Under the pieces are notes generated by a model. The model was given only the letters and a program-made list of their open reading frames with translations, made no database searches and was not told the origin of the DNA. The position numbers and the translations under genes are program-made. Positions 1 to 8,760 of a DNA stretch of 33,606 bases are shown one piece after another (the stretch's first letter is position 1; each line of letters starts with the position of its first letter). The stretch lies in the NCBI GenBank assembly GCA_009697455.1, contig SHUI01000014.1:1-33606 (forward strand), in the 5' to 3' direction. This DNA is from Bryobacterales bacterium. GTDB lineage: Bacteria > Acidobacteriota > Terriglobia > Bryobacterales > Bryobacteraceae.

Positions 1-180
1 ATACAGGTCACAAAAAACGAAAATCCCTCAAGTCCTCACTTTTATGTCGCACACCCATCAGCAAGTCAGCAAGCCTCCTACTTGCGATGGGATCCATCGC
101 ACCATACTTCGGCTTCAGCGCATGCTTCAACCGGCGTCCGAACTGGGCGTCTGAACTTGGACTAAGATGGAAGCGATCTT

Positions 181-2292
181 ATGACAGCTCTATTAACGAC
201 ACTCTTTGCCCTCCTCGCTACGTCCGCCATGATGGCGCAGACATACACTACAGCACAGGCTCTGGCTGGGCGGGCGGCTTATCTCGGCAATTGCGCGAGT
301 TGCCACTTGCCGAACATGAACGGAAACAACGAAGCACATGCGCTCACCGGCGGCAATTTTCAAAACGTGTGGCGCGATCGCACCGTCGGGCAACTCGCGG
401 CGTACATGCAACTGACCATGCCGCCGGGCAATCGGGGCGGTCTCGGCGAGGAGACCTACGTTGCGCTGGCGGCGTTTATTCTGGAGGCAAACGGCGCGGC
501 TCCAGGAGCGCAGGCATTGGCGGCGGGGAGCGGCCTACGGATCGGCGCGGTATCGAATGGGCAGATCCCGGCGTCGCTGCTCGCGATTCTGAACGATCCG
601 AAGTCGGATCAGGCAGGGTCCTCCTTTCGGCCCGGGGCGGGTCCGAAGGGGCATTCGGTAAAGGGGACGGTCAAGAATTACCGGCCTGTCACCGATGCCA
701 TGTTACGGAATCCGGATCCAGGGGACTGGCTCATGATCCGGCGAAATTATCAGGCGTGGAGCTATAGTCCGCTCACGCAGGTGACCACCGCGAATGTGAA
801 GGACCTGCGGCTGAAGTGGGTGTGGGCGATGAATGACGGCGGCGCGAACCAGCCGACGCCAATCGCACACGACGGCATCATCTACCTCTCGAACACCAGC
901 AACACGATGCAGGCGCTCGATGGACGAACCGGCGATCTGATTTGGGAGAACCGCATTGGCCCCGAGTCGACGCGGGCATATGGCGGGACGCGCGGGATTT
1001 CGATCCTTGGCGACAAGGTGTTCCTCTCGACCACGGACGCCAGGCTGCACGCGCTCGATGCCCGGACCGGGCGCGTGGTGTGGCAAAGCGACGTGGCGCC
1101 TCCGAAGCGCGGCTACAGCAGTACGTCGGGCTCGATTGCCATCAACGGGAAGATTCTGCAGGGCCTGACCGGGTGCTCATCGTACAAGGAAGAAGCCTGC
1201 TACATCAGCGCATGGGATGCGGAGACGGGGAAGCTTGCATGGAAGTTTCACACGATTGCCCGCGACGGCCAGCCTGGCGGGGACACCTGGGGATCGCTTA
1301 AGGATCTGTTTCGCGCCGGTGGGGACACGTGGATCTTGGGAAGCTATGACCCGGAGTTGAACCGGACCTACTGGGGTGTGTCGCAGGCGAAGCCGTGGAT
1401 GCGGGTGAGCCGTGGGTCCAAGTGGAGTGATAAAGGGCTGTATACGAACAGCACGCTGGCGCTCAACGCGGATACGGGGAAACTTGACTGGCATTTTCAG
1501 CACGTGCGGCAGGAGAGCTTCGACCTGGATGAAGTGTTCGAGCGCGTCCTGGTGGATGTCGACGGGCAGAAGCTCGTATTCTCGGTGGGCAAGGCCGGTA
1601 TCCTGTGGAAGCTTGACCGGGTGACGGGCAAGTATCTCGATCTCGCCGAGACGGTAAGGCAGACGGTGTTTTCCGTCGTGGACCGCAAGACGGGCGAGTT
1701 GACATACCGGCCGGACATTCTGGAGCAAAAGGTGGGGCAGTGGCTCCATGTGTGCCCGAGCACGGAAGGCGGGCACAACTGGCACCCGATGAGCTACAAC
1801 GCGCCGACCTCGCAGTTGATCATTCCGCTGAGCCAGAGCTGCATGGAGATGTCGGGGCGCGAGGTGGAGTTGAAGGAGGGTTCCGGCGGCGGCGCGGGGA
1901 ACCGGCACTTCCTGGAGATGCCGGGAAAGAAAGGGATGATCGGGAAGCTGGCCGCGTATGACGTACGGACCATGAAAGAGAATTGGTCGATTGAGCAGCG
2001 CGCCCCGTTCCTGACGGGCGTGCTATCGACGGCGGGCGGCGTGGCGTTTGTGGGGGATCTCGACCGGTACTTCAAGGCAGTCGATGTGAAAACCGGCGCG
2101 TTGTTATGGCAGACGCGGCTGGGGACTTCCGTGCAAGGCCATCCGATTGCCTTTTCCATGGATGGGAAGCAATATGTGGCGGTGACGACTGGGCTAGGCG
2201 GCGGCAGCCCGCGCGACGTTCCTTACGTGATCGCTCCGGAGATTCACCATCCGGGGAATGGAAACGCGTTGTATGTGTTTGAGCTGCCCTGA
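181..2292 (+). CDS. Cytochrome c-PQQ quinoprotein dehydrogenase, secreted
   Basis: Predicted periplasmic quinoprotein that oxidises an alcohol or sugar with PQQ and passes electrons to its own heme. Residues 1-20 are a signal peptide ending MMAQ. A small class I cytochrome c follows, with heme motif CASCH at 38-42 and a likely axial Met at 80 (TMPPGN). From about residue 180 to the end is an eight-blade PQQ propeller with repeated ALD..TG..W motifs (for example 245-255, 291-301, 345-354) and the family block around [11 protein letters not shown] (389-399). At 703 aa the length fits a cytochrome-fused enzyme, here with the cytochrome at the N-terminus. The adjacent cysteine pair of methanol dehydrogenase-type enzymes is not seen: the corresponding stretch reads RAYGGTRG (265-272). 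The substrate cannot be told. The gene stands alone, and the ATG was chosen because it gives a complete signal peptide. The family call is firm and the exact reaction is not. Confidence 0.9.
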   Translation: MTALLTTLFALLATSAMMAQTYTTAQALAGRAAYLGNCASCHLPNMNGNNEAHALTGGNFQNVWRDRTVGQLAAYMQLTMPPGNRGGLGEETYVALAAFILEANGAAPGAQALAAGSGLRIGAVSNGQIPASLLAILNDPKSDQAGSSFRPGAGPKGHSVKGTVKNYRPVTDAMLRNPDPGDWLMIRRNYQAWSYSPLTQVTTANVKDLRLKWVWAMNDGGANQPTPIAHDGIIYLSNTSNTMQALDGRTGDLIWENRIGPESTRAYGGTRGISILGDKVFLSTTDARLHALDARTGRVVWQSDVAPPKRGYSSTSGSIAINGKILQGLTGCSSYKEEACYISAWDAETGKLAWKFHTIARDGQPGGDTWGSLKDLFRAGGDTWILGSYDPELNRTYWGVSQAKPWMRVSRGSKWSDKGLYTNSTLALNADTGKLDWHFQHVRQESFDLDEVFERVLVDVDGQKLVFSVGKAGILWKLDRVTGKYLDLAETVRQTVFSVVDRKTGELTYRPDILEQKVGQWLHVCPSTEGGHNWHPMSYNAPTSQLIIPLSQSCMEMSGREVELKEGSGGGAGNRHFLEMPGKKGMIGKLAAYDVRTMKENWSIEQRAPFLTGVLSTAGGVAFVGDLDRYFKAVDVKTGALLWQTRLGTSVQGHPIAFSMDGKQYVAVTTGLGGGSPRDVPYVIAPEIHHPGNGNALYVFELP

Positions 2293-2315
2293 GCCGCTCG
2301 CTCCGAAGATTTTTC

Positions 2316-2352
2316 TTGACATGATTCCATCTTTCGAGTAATATCGAAATAT
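2316..2352 (+). promoter_or_regulatory. arsRCM promoter with ArsR operator; leaderless start
   Basis: TTGACA (2316-2321) and TAATAT (2339-2344) are 17 bp apart, almost the sigma-70 consensus. The ATG of arsR begins at 2351, six bases after the -10 box, so transcription should begin at or next to the start codon and there is no room for a Shine-Dalgarno. An inverted repeat, TTTCGA (2332-2337) and TCGAAA (2344-2349) around a 6-bp centre, covers the -10 box. It extends imperfectly to AT on each side. This is where an ArsR repressor would block RNA polymerase (inference). Confidence 0.85.
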
Positions 2353-2707
2353 GGCGGCACGGAAAGCGAAAGTACCGGCGGAAAACCTGGCGCGTTACGC
2401 CGATATGTTCGCGGCTATCGGCGCCGGCCCGCGGTTGGAGATCATGCGCCTTCTTCTCACCTCGCACCCGGGCGGAATGATCGCCGGCGAAATCCAGGAT
2501 GAACTCGACATGCCCGCGTCCACGCTTTCCCATCATCTGGACAAATTGAAGAACGAGGGGCTGGCCGTCGTCAGACGCGAAAGCACGTGCCTGCGCTACA
2601 CCGCGAACACCGAATCGCTGCGCGAGCTTCTGCAGTTTCTTTACGCGGAATGCTGCTCGCGGAGCGGAGCCGTCGACCCCGGACAAATTGTTCTCATCAG
2701 GAAGTAA
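2351..2707 (+). CDS. arsR: ArsR-family arsenite-responsive repressor
   Basis: Winged-helix repressor of the ArsR/SmtB family, expected to bind its own promoter and leave it when arsenite binds cysteines. The 118-aa length is typical. The helix-turn-helix covers about residues 43-66 (AGEIQDELDMPASTLSHHL), followed by the wing around 72-85. The usual CVC motif of the DNA-binding helix is missing. Instead there are Cys80 and a Cys101-Cys102 pair near the C-terminus, like the C-terminal cysteine site described for the Acidithiobacillus ferrooxidans ArsR. It is the first gene of the operon, three bases before arsC. The palindrome over its promoter implies autoregulation (inference). The ATG lies directly at the predicted transcription start. 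Confidence 0.9.
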   Translation: MAARKAKVPAENLARYADMFAAIGAGPRLEIMRLLLTSHPGGMIAGEIQDELDMPASTLSHHLDKLKNEGLAVVRRESTCLRYTANTESLRELLQFLYAECCSRSGAVDPGQIVLIRK

Positions 2708-2710
2708 CAA

Positions 2711-3133
2711 GTGACGAAACGGATACTCGTACTTTGTACCGGCAATTCGGCGCGAAGCCAGATGGCGGAAGGACTTCTGCGAGCCATGGACCCTTCGCTC
2801 GACGTGCACTCGGCGGGTACGGACCCTGCGCCGCGCGTCCATCCGCTTGCGGTCGAAGCCATGCGCGAAGCGGGCATCGACATCTCCTCGCACACGCCGA
2901 AGAGCGTGTCGCGATATTCGGACGAGAGCTTCGATCACATGATTACGGTGTGCTCGGGAGCGGACGGCACCTGTCCTGCTTTCACGGGCAGGATCGGACA
3001 TCGCATTCACATCGGATTCGAGGATCCCGCCGCCGCGCCGGGATCCACGGAAGAACAACTCGCCGTTTTCCGGCGCGTGCGCGACGAAATCAAATCAAAA
3101 CTAGGAGCATACATATGGACATCAGGGAAATAG
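2711..3133 (+). CDS. arsC: Arsenate reductase, thioredoxin-coupled LMW-PTP type
   Basis: Reduces arsenate to arsenite in the cytoplasm using a cysteine relay re-reduced by thioredoxin. The phosphatase-like P-loop CTGNSARSQ starts at Cys9. Cys81 and Cys88 form the relay pair and Asp105 (in EDPAA) is the general acid. This spacing matches Staphylococcus aureus ArsC (Cys10, Cys82, Cys89, Asp105) almost residue for residue. The length of 140 aa is normal. The start is GTG, three bases after the arsR stop. The 3' end overlaps arsM by 19 bp, which suggests coupled translation. The product arsenite is the substrate of the next enzyme. Confidence 0.95.
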   Translation: MTKRILVLCTGNSARSQMAEGLLRAMDPSLDVHSAGTDPAPRVHPLAVEAMREAGIDISSHTPKSVSRYSDESFDHMITVCSGADGTCPAFTGRIGHRIHIGFEDPAAAPGSTEEQLAVFRRVRDEIKSKLGAYIWTSGK

Positions 3134-3924
3134 TCAGGGAAAAATACGGCCAGGCCGCTTTGCGCGTCGATACCGGAGGCAGTTCATGTTGCGGGTCGTC
3201 GCCCTCAGGTTGCTGCGGACCCGATCCCATCACATCGAATCTCTACGACGAATCGCAGGCGAGTCAAATCCCCGCTGAAGCGATGCTCGCCTCCCTTGGT
3301 TGCGGCAACCCCACAGCGCTTGCGGACCTCCATCCGGGCGAAACCGTGCTCGATCTCGGATCTGGAGGCGGCATTGACGTCCTGCTTTCGGCCAGGCGCG
3401 TCGGCCCGTTGGGAAAGGCGTACGGACTCGACATGACAGACGAGATGCTCGCGCTTGCTCGCGCGAACCGGGAAAAGTCCGGCATTACGAACGCCGAGTT
3501 TCTCAAGGGTGAAATCGAGAACATTCCGCTCCCCGACAATTCCGTTGATGTCGTAATCTCGAATTGCGTCATTAACCTCTCGGCGGACAAAGGCCGCGTA
3601 CTGAACGAGGCATTCCGAGTTCTCAAACCCGGTGGAAGGTTCGCGGTATCTGACGTGGTTGTCAGGGGAGAGATGCCCGCCGAGATACGGCGTAGCATCC
3701 TCATGTGGGTTGGTTGCGTCGCAGGCGCGCTGGAGGAATCCGAGTATCAGACCAAACTGGCGGCCGCGGGTTTCGAATCGATCAGTCTCGAGCCGACGCG
3801 AATTTATCGCGTGGACGACGCGCGTGAGTTCCTCGCCTCGGAAGGAATCGACGTGGAAAGGATCGCTCCTCAGGTAGACGGCAAATTCATGAGCGCCTTC
3901 GTGCGCGCTAATAAGCCCGCCTGA
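3115..3924 (+). CDS. arsM: Arsenite S-adenosylmethionine methyltransferase
   Basis: Methylates arsenite stepwise with S-adenosylmethionine, giving methylated and partly volatile arsenicals. The protein is 269 aa. The SAM-binding motif LDLGSGGGID is at 79-88. The three catalytic cysteines known from algal ArsM correspond to Cys63 (SLGCGNP), Cys151 (SNCVINL) and Cys201 (GCVAGAL). An additional N-terminal cysteine cluster, two Cys-Cys pairs at 25-26 and 33-34, may help capture As(III) (inference). The start at 3115 is set by AGGAG at 3103-3107, seven bases upstream, inside the end of arsC. A longer upstream-open frame is not the gene. No efflux pump gene follows, since the next gene lies on the opposite strand. 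Confidence 0.95.
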   Translation: MDIREIVREKYGQAALRVDTGGSSCCGSSPSGCCGPDPITSNLYDESQASQIPAEAMLASLGCGNPTALADLHPGETVLDLGSGGGIDVLLSARRVGPLGKAYGLDMTDEMLALARANREKSGITNAEFLKGEIENIPLPDNSVDVVISNCVINLSADKGRVLNEAFRVLKPGGRFAVSDVVVRGEMPAEIRRSILMWVGCVAGALEESEYQTKLAAAGFESISLEPTRIYRVDDAREFLASEGIDVERIAPQVDGKFMSAFVRANKPA

Positions 3925-3926
3925 TC

Positions 3927-6557
3927 CTACTTCTGTTTCGGCAGAGTGGCGGTCCAGTTCAGAACCACCTGCTGCGGCTCCTGGGCTTGGGCTTGCGTTG
4001 GGATCGCGGCCAGGAAGCGCTGGCCATCGGGGCCAGGCAACGCGGTCCCACGCAGTTCAAACAGGACGGCAGGTGTTCCTGCCTGAAAAGTGGTACCGGT
4101 TTGTACAGGTACCGCCATGAGCTTTCCGTCGCTCGCGATAAAGAACAACTCTTTGCCATCGCTCCGCCAAGTCTGAGATCCGCCGCCGCCTGTCGAGATC
4201 TGCCACTTGTCGCCCGCCGCGGGCGATTCGGGCAAGAACGTTCGCACATAGACTTCGGGCCTGCCGGATTCGTTCGAGCTGCAGGCGAAATAGCGGCCGT
4301 CGGGCGATAGTCTGGCCCCAAGGTTATAGAACTTGGAAGGCACCAGTTCAATGGGCTTTCGTTCTCCCGTAACTGGGAGAGCCAGAATGCTCCGGTTCGC
4401 CGTCCCCGCCAGCGCCGATTCCGAGTAAAGAATCCATTTGCCGTCGCGTGACCAGTCGTAGGCGTGCTTCGAGAGCGGGGACTGGAGCAGCGGCGTGGGT
4501 TCGCCCAGGCCGCCTGAGTCTTTGACAAAGAGATCGAAACTCGGCCCGTGTTCCAGGCTATATACGATGCGTTTACCGTCCGGCGACCAGACCCCTTCGC
4601 GCTCCGAGGTCCGGTCGAAGGTGAACCGCGAAGCGGTGCCGCGAACCAGGTCGATCACCCAAAGATCCGTCGAGCCGTTGGCTGCAAACTTTTCGCCAAT
4701 GGCCATCTTGCCGTCCGGGGATAGGCTTGAAATAGCGATATTCTCGCCCGCCGGAATCTGCTCCACTTCGACGCCCTTCCGGTTGAGCCATGCCATGTGC
4801 GTGGGCGGCTGAGGTGATCCTTGACGGTAGATTAGAACACCGGTGGCGGAAACGGAAAACGCCGCTGTGTGGCGATTGCCCCCCATGTCTATCCTTTCCG
4901 CGACGGGCACCGCCTCGCCCTTGAAATCGAGACGCTCCACGTCGAATGCCTGCGCCATCAGGTTACGCTCTCGCATGAACAACAGGTATCCGGGTGACGC
5001 CCAACGCGCTTCGGTATCGCCGTTCATCAACCTTTTACCCCCTCCGGGGGCGGGTTTGGCGGCGCCGGAATTCAGTTCGCCCACCATGATCCGGTTCATT
5101 GCGTTTTCTCCGTTGACGCTGACATACAGAAAGTGGCGTCCATCGGGCAGAAAATGAGGCACGCGGTGAGAAAGCTCCCGCTGAGCGGGGTCGAGCGCGG
5201 TGATGTGGACAGGTTGGCCGCCGGCTGCGGAGACACGCGAAAGGCCTTCCGTATTCCCGGCGGCGAAGACGATTACGCCATCGGCCGCACCGTGCCAGGT
5301 TCCGCCGCGGCCGTTGGGTGCGTCGCACAGCGTCAGGGGAGGTCCGCCCTCGACGGATACCCGTTTCAGCTTTCCGTCCGCGAAAAAGCCGATTTGGCGG
5401 CTGTCCGCGGACCAAAACGGATAACCCGCGCCTTCGGTGCCGGCCAGACTGCGAGCCTGGGTGGAATCCAGGCTCCGAATCCACAGCGTCCCACCCTCGT
5501 TAGCGATCGAGGAGGTAAGTAGCGCTATATGTAACCCGTCCGGTGAAATCTCCGCGGACCCGAAGCGGGTCGGCGACAACGGCGACTTAGGCGGAGAATC
5601 GACGGTGAATCGGATGGCCGGGTTCCGCGCCGGCGCGGTCCGCCAGTACAGCCCCGCGAACGCCAGCGTCGAGAGCAGCAGCACCATCGCCAGCGCTGGC
5701 CACAAGAATGAGCGGCGCGAGGGTGGCGCCGCCGGTATCGGCGTTGCGGCCTGTCCGGATGCGCCCGCGAGCCATCGTAGTTCGAGCAGCACGTCGTGCG
5801 CGGTCTGACGGCGCTCCTCTGGATCCTTCGCCAGACACGTCGCGATCAGATGATCGAGCGACGGAGGGAATACGGGCTGCGCTGCCGTGAGCGACGGCGG
5901 ATGTGCCGTCATCACGGCAGTGATCAGGCTTGCGGCGTTCGTTCCCTCGAAGGCGTGCCTGCCTGTGAACATCTCGTAGAGCACGCATCCCAGGGAAAAG
6001 ATGTCGCTCCGCGCGTCCGCGTCCTTGCCTTGCAGTTGCTCCGGGGACATGTACTGCAGCGTTCCCAGAATCGTGTTCTCCTTCGTCAGCGCAATAGTCA
6101 CCGTGGTGTCGGTCGGCGCGCCCGTACGTGTGATCTTAGCGAGTCCGAAGTCGAGCAGCTTGACTCCTGTTTTCGTGATCAGAATGTTGGCGGGCTTGAG
6201 GTCGCGATGGACGACGCCCTTGCGATGCGCCGCGTCGAGGGCATCCGCGATCTGTATTCCGTAGCGCAGGCCTTCGTCGAGCGGCAGCGGTCCGGCGAGG
6301 GGTTTGCCATCGACGAACTCCATCACAAGGTAGTCTGGGCCGACGTCGTGGAGAGTGCAGATGTGCGGATGATTGAGGGCGGCGACGGCGCGGGCTTCGC
6401 GATCAAAGCGCTCGTTGAACTGGGATCTCGAAACCTTGACGGCTACCGTGCGGTCGAGACGGGTATCGCGGGCTTTCCAGACCTCACCCATGCCTCCCGC
6501 GCCGATGGGCGACAAGATCTCGTAAGGCCCGAGTTTCATTCCGGCGGAGAGGCTCAT
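3927..6557 (-). CDS. Ser/Thr protein kinase with TolB-like beta-propeller
   Basis: Membrane-anchored Hanks-type kinase. The kinase domain is about residues 11-265, with the glycine loop GAGGMGEV (19-26), catalytic Lys41 (VAVKV), HRDLKPAN (117-124), DFG (137-139) and the activation segment GTLQYMSPEQ (165-174). One membrane helix lies at about 284-304. The remaining roughly 570 residues form an extracytoplasmic propeller made of PD40/TolB-type repeats (SPDGK, WSPDGKRIVYS, WSRDGKWILYS, LSPDGRYF). The architecture is expanded in Solibacter-like Acidobacteria. The propeller probably senses an external ligand and controls the kinase (inference). The substrate is unknown. It stands alone, converging with arsM with only two bases between the stops. 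AAGG ten bases before the ATG and TACAAT about 20 bases upstream support the start. Confidence 0.93.
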   Translation of the reverse strand: MSLSAGMKLGPYEILSPIGAGGMGEVWKARDTRLDRTVAVKVSRSQFNERFDREARAVAALNHPHICTLHDVGPDYLVMEFVDGKPLAGPLPLDEGLRYGIQIADALDAAHRKGVVHRDLKPANILITKTGVKLLDFGLAKITRTGAPTDTTVTIALTKENTILGTLQYMSPEQLQGKDADARSDIFSLGCVLYEMFTGRHAFEGTNAASLITAVMTAHPPSLTAAQPVFPPSLDHLIATCLAKDPEERRQTAHDVLLELRWLAGASGQAATPIPAAPPSRRSFLWPALAMVLLLSTLAFAGLYWRTAPARNPAIRFTVDSPPKSPLSPTRFGSAEISPDGLHIALLTSSIANEGGTLWIRSLDSTQARSLAGTEGAGYPFWSADSRQIGFFADGKLKRVSVEGGPPLTLCDAPNGRGGTWHGAADGVIVFAAGNTEGLSRVSAAGGQPVHITALDPAQRELSHRVPHFLPDGRHFLYVSVNGENAMNRIMVGELNSGAAKPAPGGGKRLMNGDTEARWASPGYLLFMRERNLMAQAFDVERLDFKGEAVPVAERIDMGGNRHTAAFSVSATGVLIYRQGSPQPPTHMAWLNRKGVEVEQIPAGENIAISSLSPDGKMAIGEKFAANGSTDLWVIDLVRGTASRFTFDRTSEREGVWSPDGKRIVYSLEHGPSFDLFVKDSGGLGEPTPLLQSPLSKHAYDWSRDGKWILYSESALAGTANRSILALPVTGERKPIELVPSKFYNLGARLSPDGRYFACSSNESGRPEVYVRTFLPESPAAGDKWQISTGGGGSQTWRSDGKELFFIASDGKLMAVPVQTGTTFQAGTPAVLFELRGTALPGPDGQRFLAAIPTQAQAQEPQQVVLNWTATLPKQK

Positions 6558-6576
6558 GCGTCATTGGCCTTGAGCG

Positions 6577-6582
6577 ATTGTA
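6577..6582 (-). promoter_or_regulatory. Candidate -10 box for the kinase gene
   Basis: TACAAT on the minus strand, 19 bases before the kinase ATG, with AAGG in between. No convincing -35 hexamer was found at 16-18 bp, so this is only a candidate. Confidence 0.3.
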
Positions 6583-6822
6583 GCAGAGAGATACCGTCAT
6601 TCCTCCGCAGATAACGGCTCGCCGGGGAGAGGCGCAGCGCGGTGAGGGGAGTGATGTTTGCCTGAATGCCTGGGCCGCCAGGAGCAGGCTGGCGGATAAG
6701 CTACGTCTTTAGTCGCCTGCCTGCTTCCGCGCTCATGGCAAGCCACAACGGCGATGGCCTGCCCCACAACTTCCATTCCACAGTTCTACGTAAAGATCTG
6801 GAACCGTCATTTTCTGACGGGC

Positions 6823-7629
6823 CTAACGCAATCCCCGTTTCTTCAAATAAGCGATCAACTCGGCGGGGTCGTCGGAAATGATCGCGTCCACTCCGGCGTC
6901 GACCAGGCGATCCCAGTCCGCCGGAGTATTCGCCGTCCAGGGCACGACCTGCAGTCCCGCCTCGTGCGCGGCACGTACCTTGTCCGCGGTCACAAGACGC
7001 TTCTCTGGAGACACAATGGGCGCGCCCGCCTGACGCGCGACCGCGACGAAATCCGCTTTCCCACGTTCGTCGAGCGCGGAGAGGCGGATCTCCGGCGCAA
7101 GCTCCTTCATCGCATGCAGCGTCCGGAAATCGAACGATTGTACGATCACGCGCGCCTCCAGCCCGTGTCTCCGGATCGCTTCCAGAAGCAGTTCCGCGAA
7201 CCGCCGTGGCGTTGGCGTATATTCCGGATGTTCCGCGAAGATCTTCGTCTCGATGTTGAATCCAAACGTACCGCGGGTAGCAAGCGCCAGCACCTGATCG
7301 AGCTTGGGAATGCGCGTCCCAGGCATGGGCGTCTGCTTGGGAAACGCCGGATTGCGCCGCGCTCCGCAGTCCCACTGCTGAAGTTCCTCGTACGTGAGCG
7401 TCCGAATTGGAGGACTGCCCTCTCCGGGGCCGGTACAAATGGTCCTGCTCAGGGTGGGATCGTGCGAGACTACGAGCACGTCGTCTTTCGTGACGGCCAG
7501 GTCCAGTTCGAGCACATCCGCGCCCGCGCCGATCGCGTATTCAAAGGCGGGCAGAGTGTTCTCGGGCATCATCGCCCGCGCGCCTCTGTGCCCGTGAACG
7601 AGAACGCTTAACAGAAGAGCCATATACAT
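6823..7629 (-). CDS. Glycerophosphodiester phosphodiesterase
   Basis: Hydrolyses glycerophosphodiesters from phospholipid turnover to glycerol 3-phosphate and an alcohol. It is a TIM-barrel GDPD-family protein of 268 aa. The signature HGHRGAR is at 12-18, with catalytic His14. PENT at 22-25 gives metal ligand Glu23. Glu41 and Asp43 (ELDLAV) and His57 (SHDPTL) complete the active site. The C-terminus has the family block PWTANTPADWDRLVDAGVDA. The frame stays open upstream, but the start at 7629 was chosen because AGAGG lies eight bases upstream and the domain begins a few residues later. The N-terminal hydrophobic run is too short, and too close to the active site, to be a cleaved signal peptide. 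The substrate range is unknown. Confidence 0.9.
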   Translation of the reverse strand: MYMALLLSVLVHGHRGARAMMPENTLPAFEYAIGAGADVLELDLAVTKDDVLVVSHDPTLSRTICTGPGEGSPPIRTLTYEELQQWDCGARRNPAFPKQTPMPGTRIPKLDQVLALATRGTFGFNIETKIFAEHPEYTPTPRRFAELLLEAIRRHGLEARVIVQSFDFRTLHAMKELAPEIRLSALDERGKADFVAVARQAGAPIVSPEKRLVTADKVRAAHEAGLQVVPWTANTPADWDRLVDAGVDAIISDDPAELIAYLKKRGLR

Positions 7630-7992
7630 GTGTCTACCTCTTGCCGAACCAGCCGGAGAGATCGTTGCGGCCGCAATCATAGCGGCCCAAGCAAGACCCA
7701 TTCCTCGTGACGATGGTGTGGTGGGCCAAGGAGCCGGCACCGGCGCTGATCCCGTGGGTATCTCGACTGTAGACGCTCTCGATCCCCAAGACCTGTCCTG
7801 ATCGCTCTGACCCTGCCGCTCGTCGCGTTCGTTCTGTTTCGCGAGCCGGGCATCCAATCCGGCGCGCTTCGCCATTGTACCGCGGCGCTTTGTTGAATCG
7901 CCCGCAAATCGTTCGCGGCGCGCATGAACCCGGAGTGAAAGTTCGCCAACTCGGCAACCTCACCACAGAGTGCGTGCGGGACCCACGGGCCA
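7630..7992 (-). other. Intergenic stretch, possible decayed coding sequence
   Basis: This stretch lies between the phosphodiesterase start and the end of the lipoprotein gene. On the minus strand the segment ending near 7634 reads like the tail of a protein (GIESVYSRDTHGISAG, then RYDCGRNDLSGWF), but the frames do not join into one gene and no start with a ribosome site is present. On the plus strand around 7801-7850 there is a short hydrophobic run. No functional gene is claimed. Confidence 0.3.
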
Positions 7993-8550
7993 TTATTTTC
8001 CCTGGCCCTCGCGCTGAAAGATGTCGTCCCGTTCAAATGCTTCCGGTAGTCCGGCTATTTTCTCTAAGTATGTCCGCAGGTCGGCCGTCGGCGCTGTGAG
8101 AACGAGGCTGTTGTCGTTCCCAAAGAAAACGAACTGGTGAGCGGGAAAAGACAGAGGCCGGATCTGTCGGGCGAGCCACTTAAAATCGACCCACGCGATT
8201 CGCATTGTCGCGCCATCTACACGGACCCGGGCGAAAAGGTGTCCTGGGATCTGGAAGTATCCCCGTTCCACGGGCAGAAAGTCCGCGAATAGAACCTGGC
8301 CGATCCGGGTAAGCCGAGCCTCGAACCGATCGGTACTCTTCCCTTCTACAATGACCGAATAAACCCCTGGCTTCGTTTCGGTGACAATGCAAATGGTCCT
8401 GTCGCCGTCAGCCTTCCATGAGCCGGTGACAGCGAACTCAGTGGTTGTGTCTTCTTCGGAATAGAGCGGTTGGAGCGATAAGGTGTCACATGCGCTCAAG
8501 AACAACGAGAGTCCAGCCAGCGCGAGACGGGATTTCAGCGGATGTCTTAT
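7993..8550 (-). CDS. Small lipoprotein; apparent ATA start
   Basis: Predicted lipoprotein of about 185 aa with a hydrophobic leader and lipobox LSAC, the Cys at residue 19 of the proposed start (KSRLALAGLSLFLSAC). The mature part is rich in beta strands. No family was recognised, and the stretch EFAVTGSWKADGDRTICIV suggests a small beta-barrel or lipocalin-like fold (weak inference). No ATG, GTG or TTG lies at a sensible place. A perfect GGGAGG (8556-8561) stands five bases before an ATA codon at 8550. The alternative is CTG a few codons downstream, which also leaves an intact lipoprotein signal. The frame remains open far upstream across fabZ on the other strand, but that part is noise. It is divergent to fabZ. 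Confidence 0.75.
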   Translation of the reverse strand: MRHPLKSRLALAGLSLFLSACDTLSLQPLYSEEDTTTEFAVTGSWKADGDRTICIVTETKPGVYSVIVEGKSTDRFEARLTRIGQVLFADFLPVERGYFQIPGHLFARVRVDGATMRIAWVDFKWLARQIRPLSFPAHQFVFFGNDNSLVLTAPTADLRTYLEKIAGLPEAFERDDIFQREGQGK

Positions 8551-8744
8551 TTTGACCTCCCGTAAGAGCCAGTATACGCCAGCCCGCCGCGGTTTCCCTG
8601 ATTTCGCGCCACATTCCCGAACCAAACCGCCCCCCTGGCCTGTGGTCCGGTACCGCCCTGAACACCACGCTCGACCCAAGAGGGTCCCGCATGTACCGCC
8701 GCCTACGCCCGCTCGAAGCGGAGCCCTCCGCCCCCCTGGCGCTG

Positions 8745-8750
8745 TATAAT
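8745..8750 (+). promoter_or_regulatory. -10 box just upstream of fabZ
   Basis: Perfect TATAAT ending ten bases before the fabZ ATG. No Shine-Dalgarno fits in between and no -35 hexamer is clear. Transcription would start only a few bases before the ATG, so the message would be leaderless or nearly so (inference). Confidence 0.6.
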
Positions 8751-8760
8751 AGCGGGTTCC

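Noticed and set aside
2072-3058. Minus-strand frame of 328 aa across the quinoprotein end and the ars genes
   Set aside because: Arg/His-rich composition and it lies antisense to arsR and arsC, which have clear motifs; an artefact of high GC.
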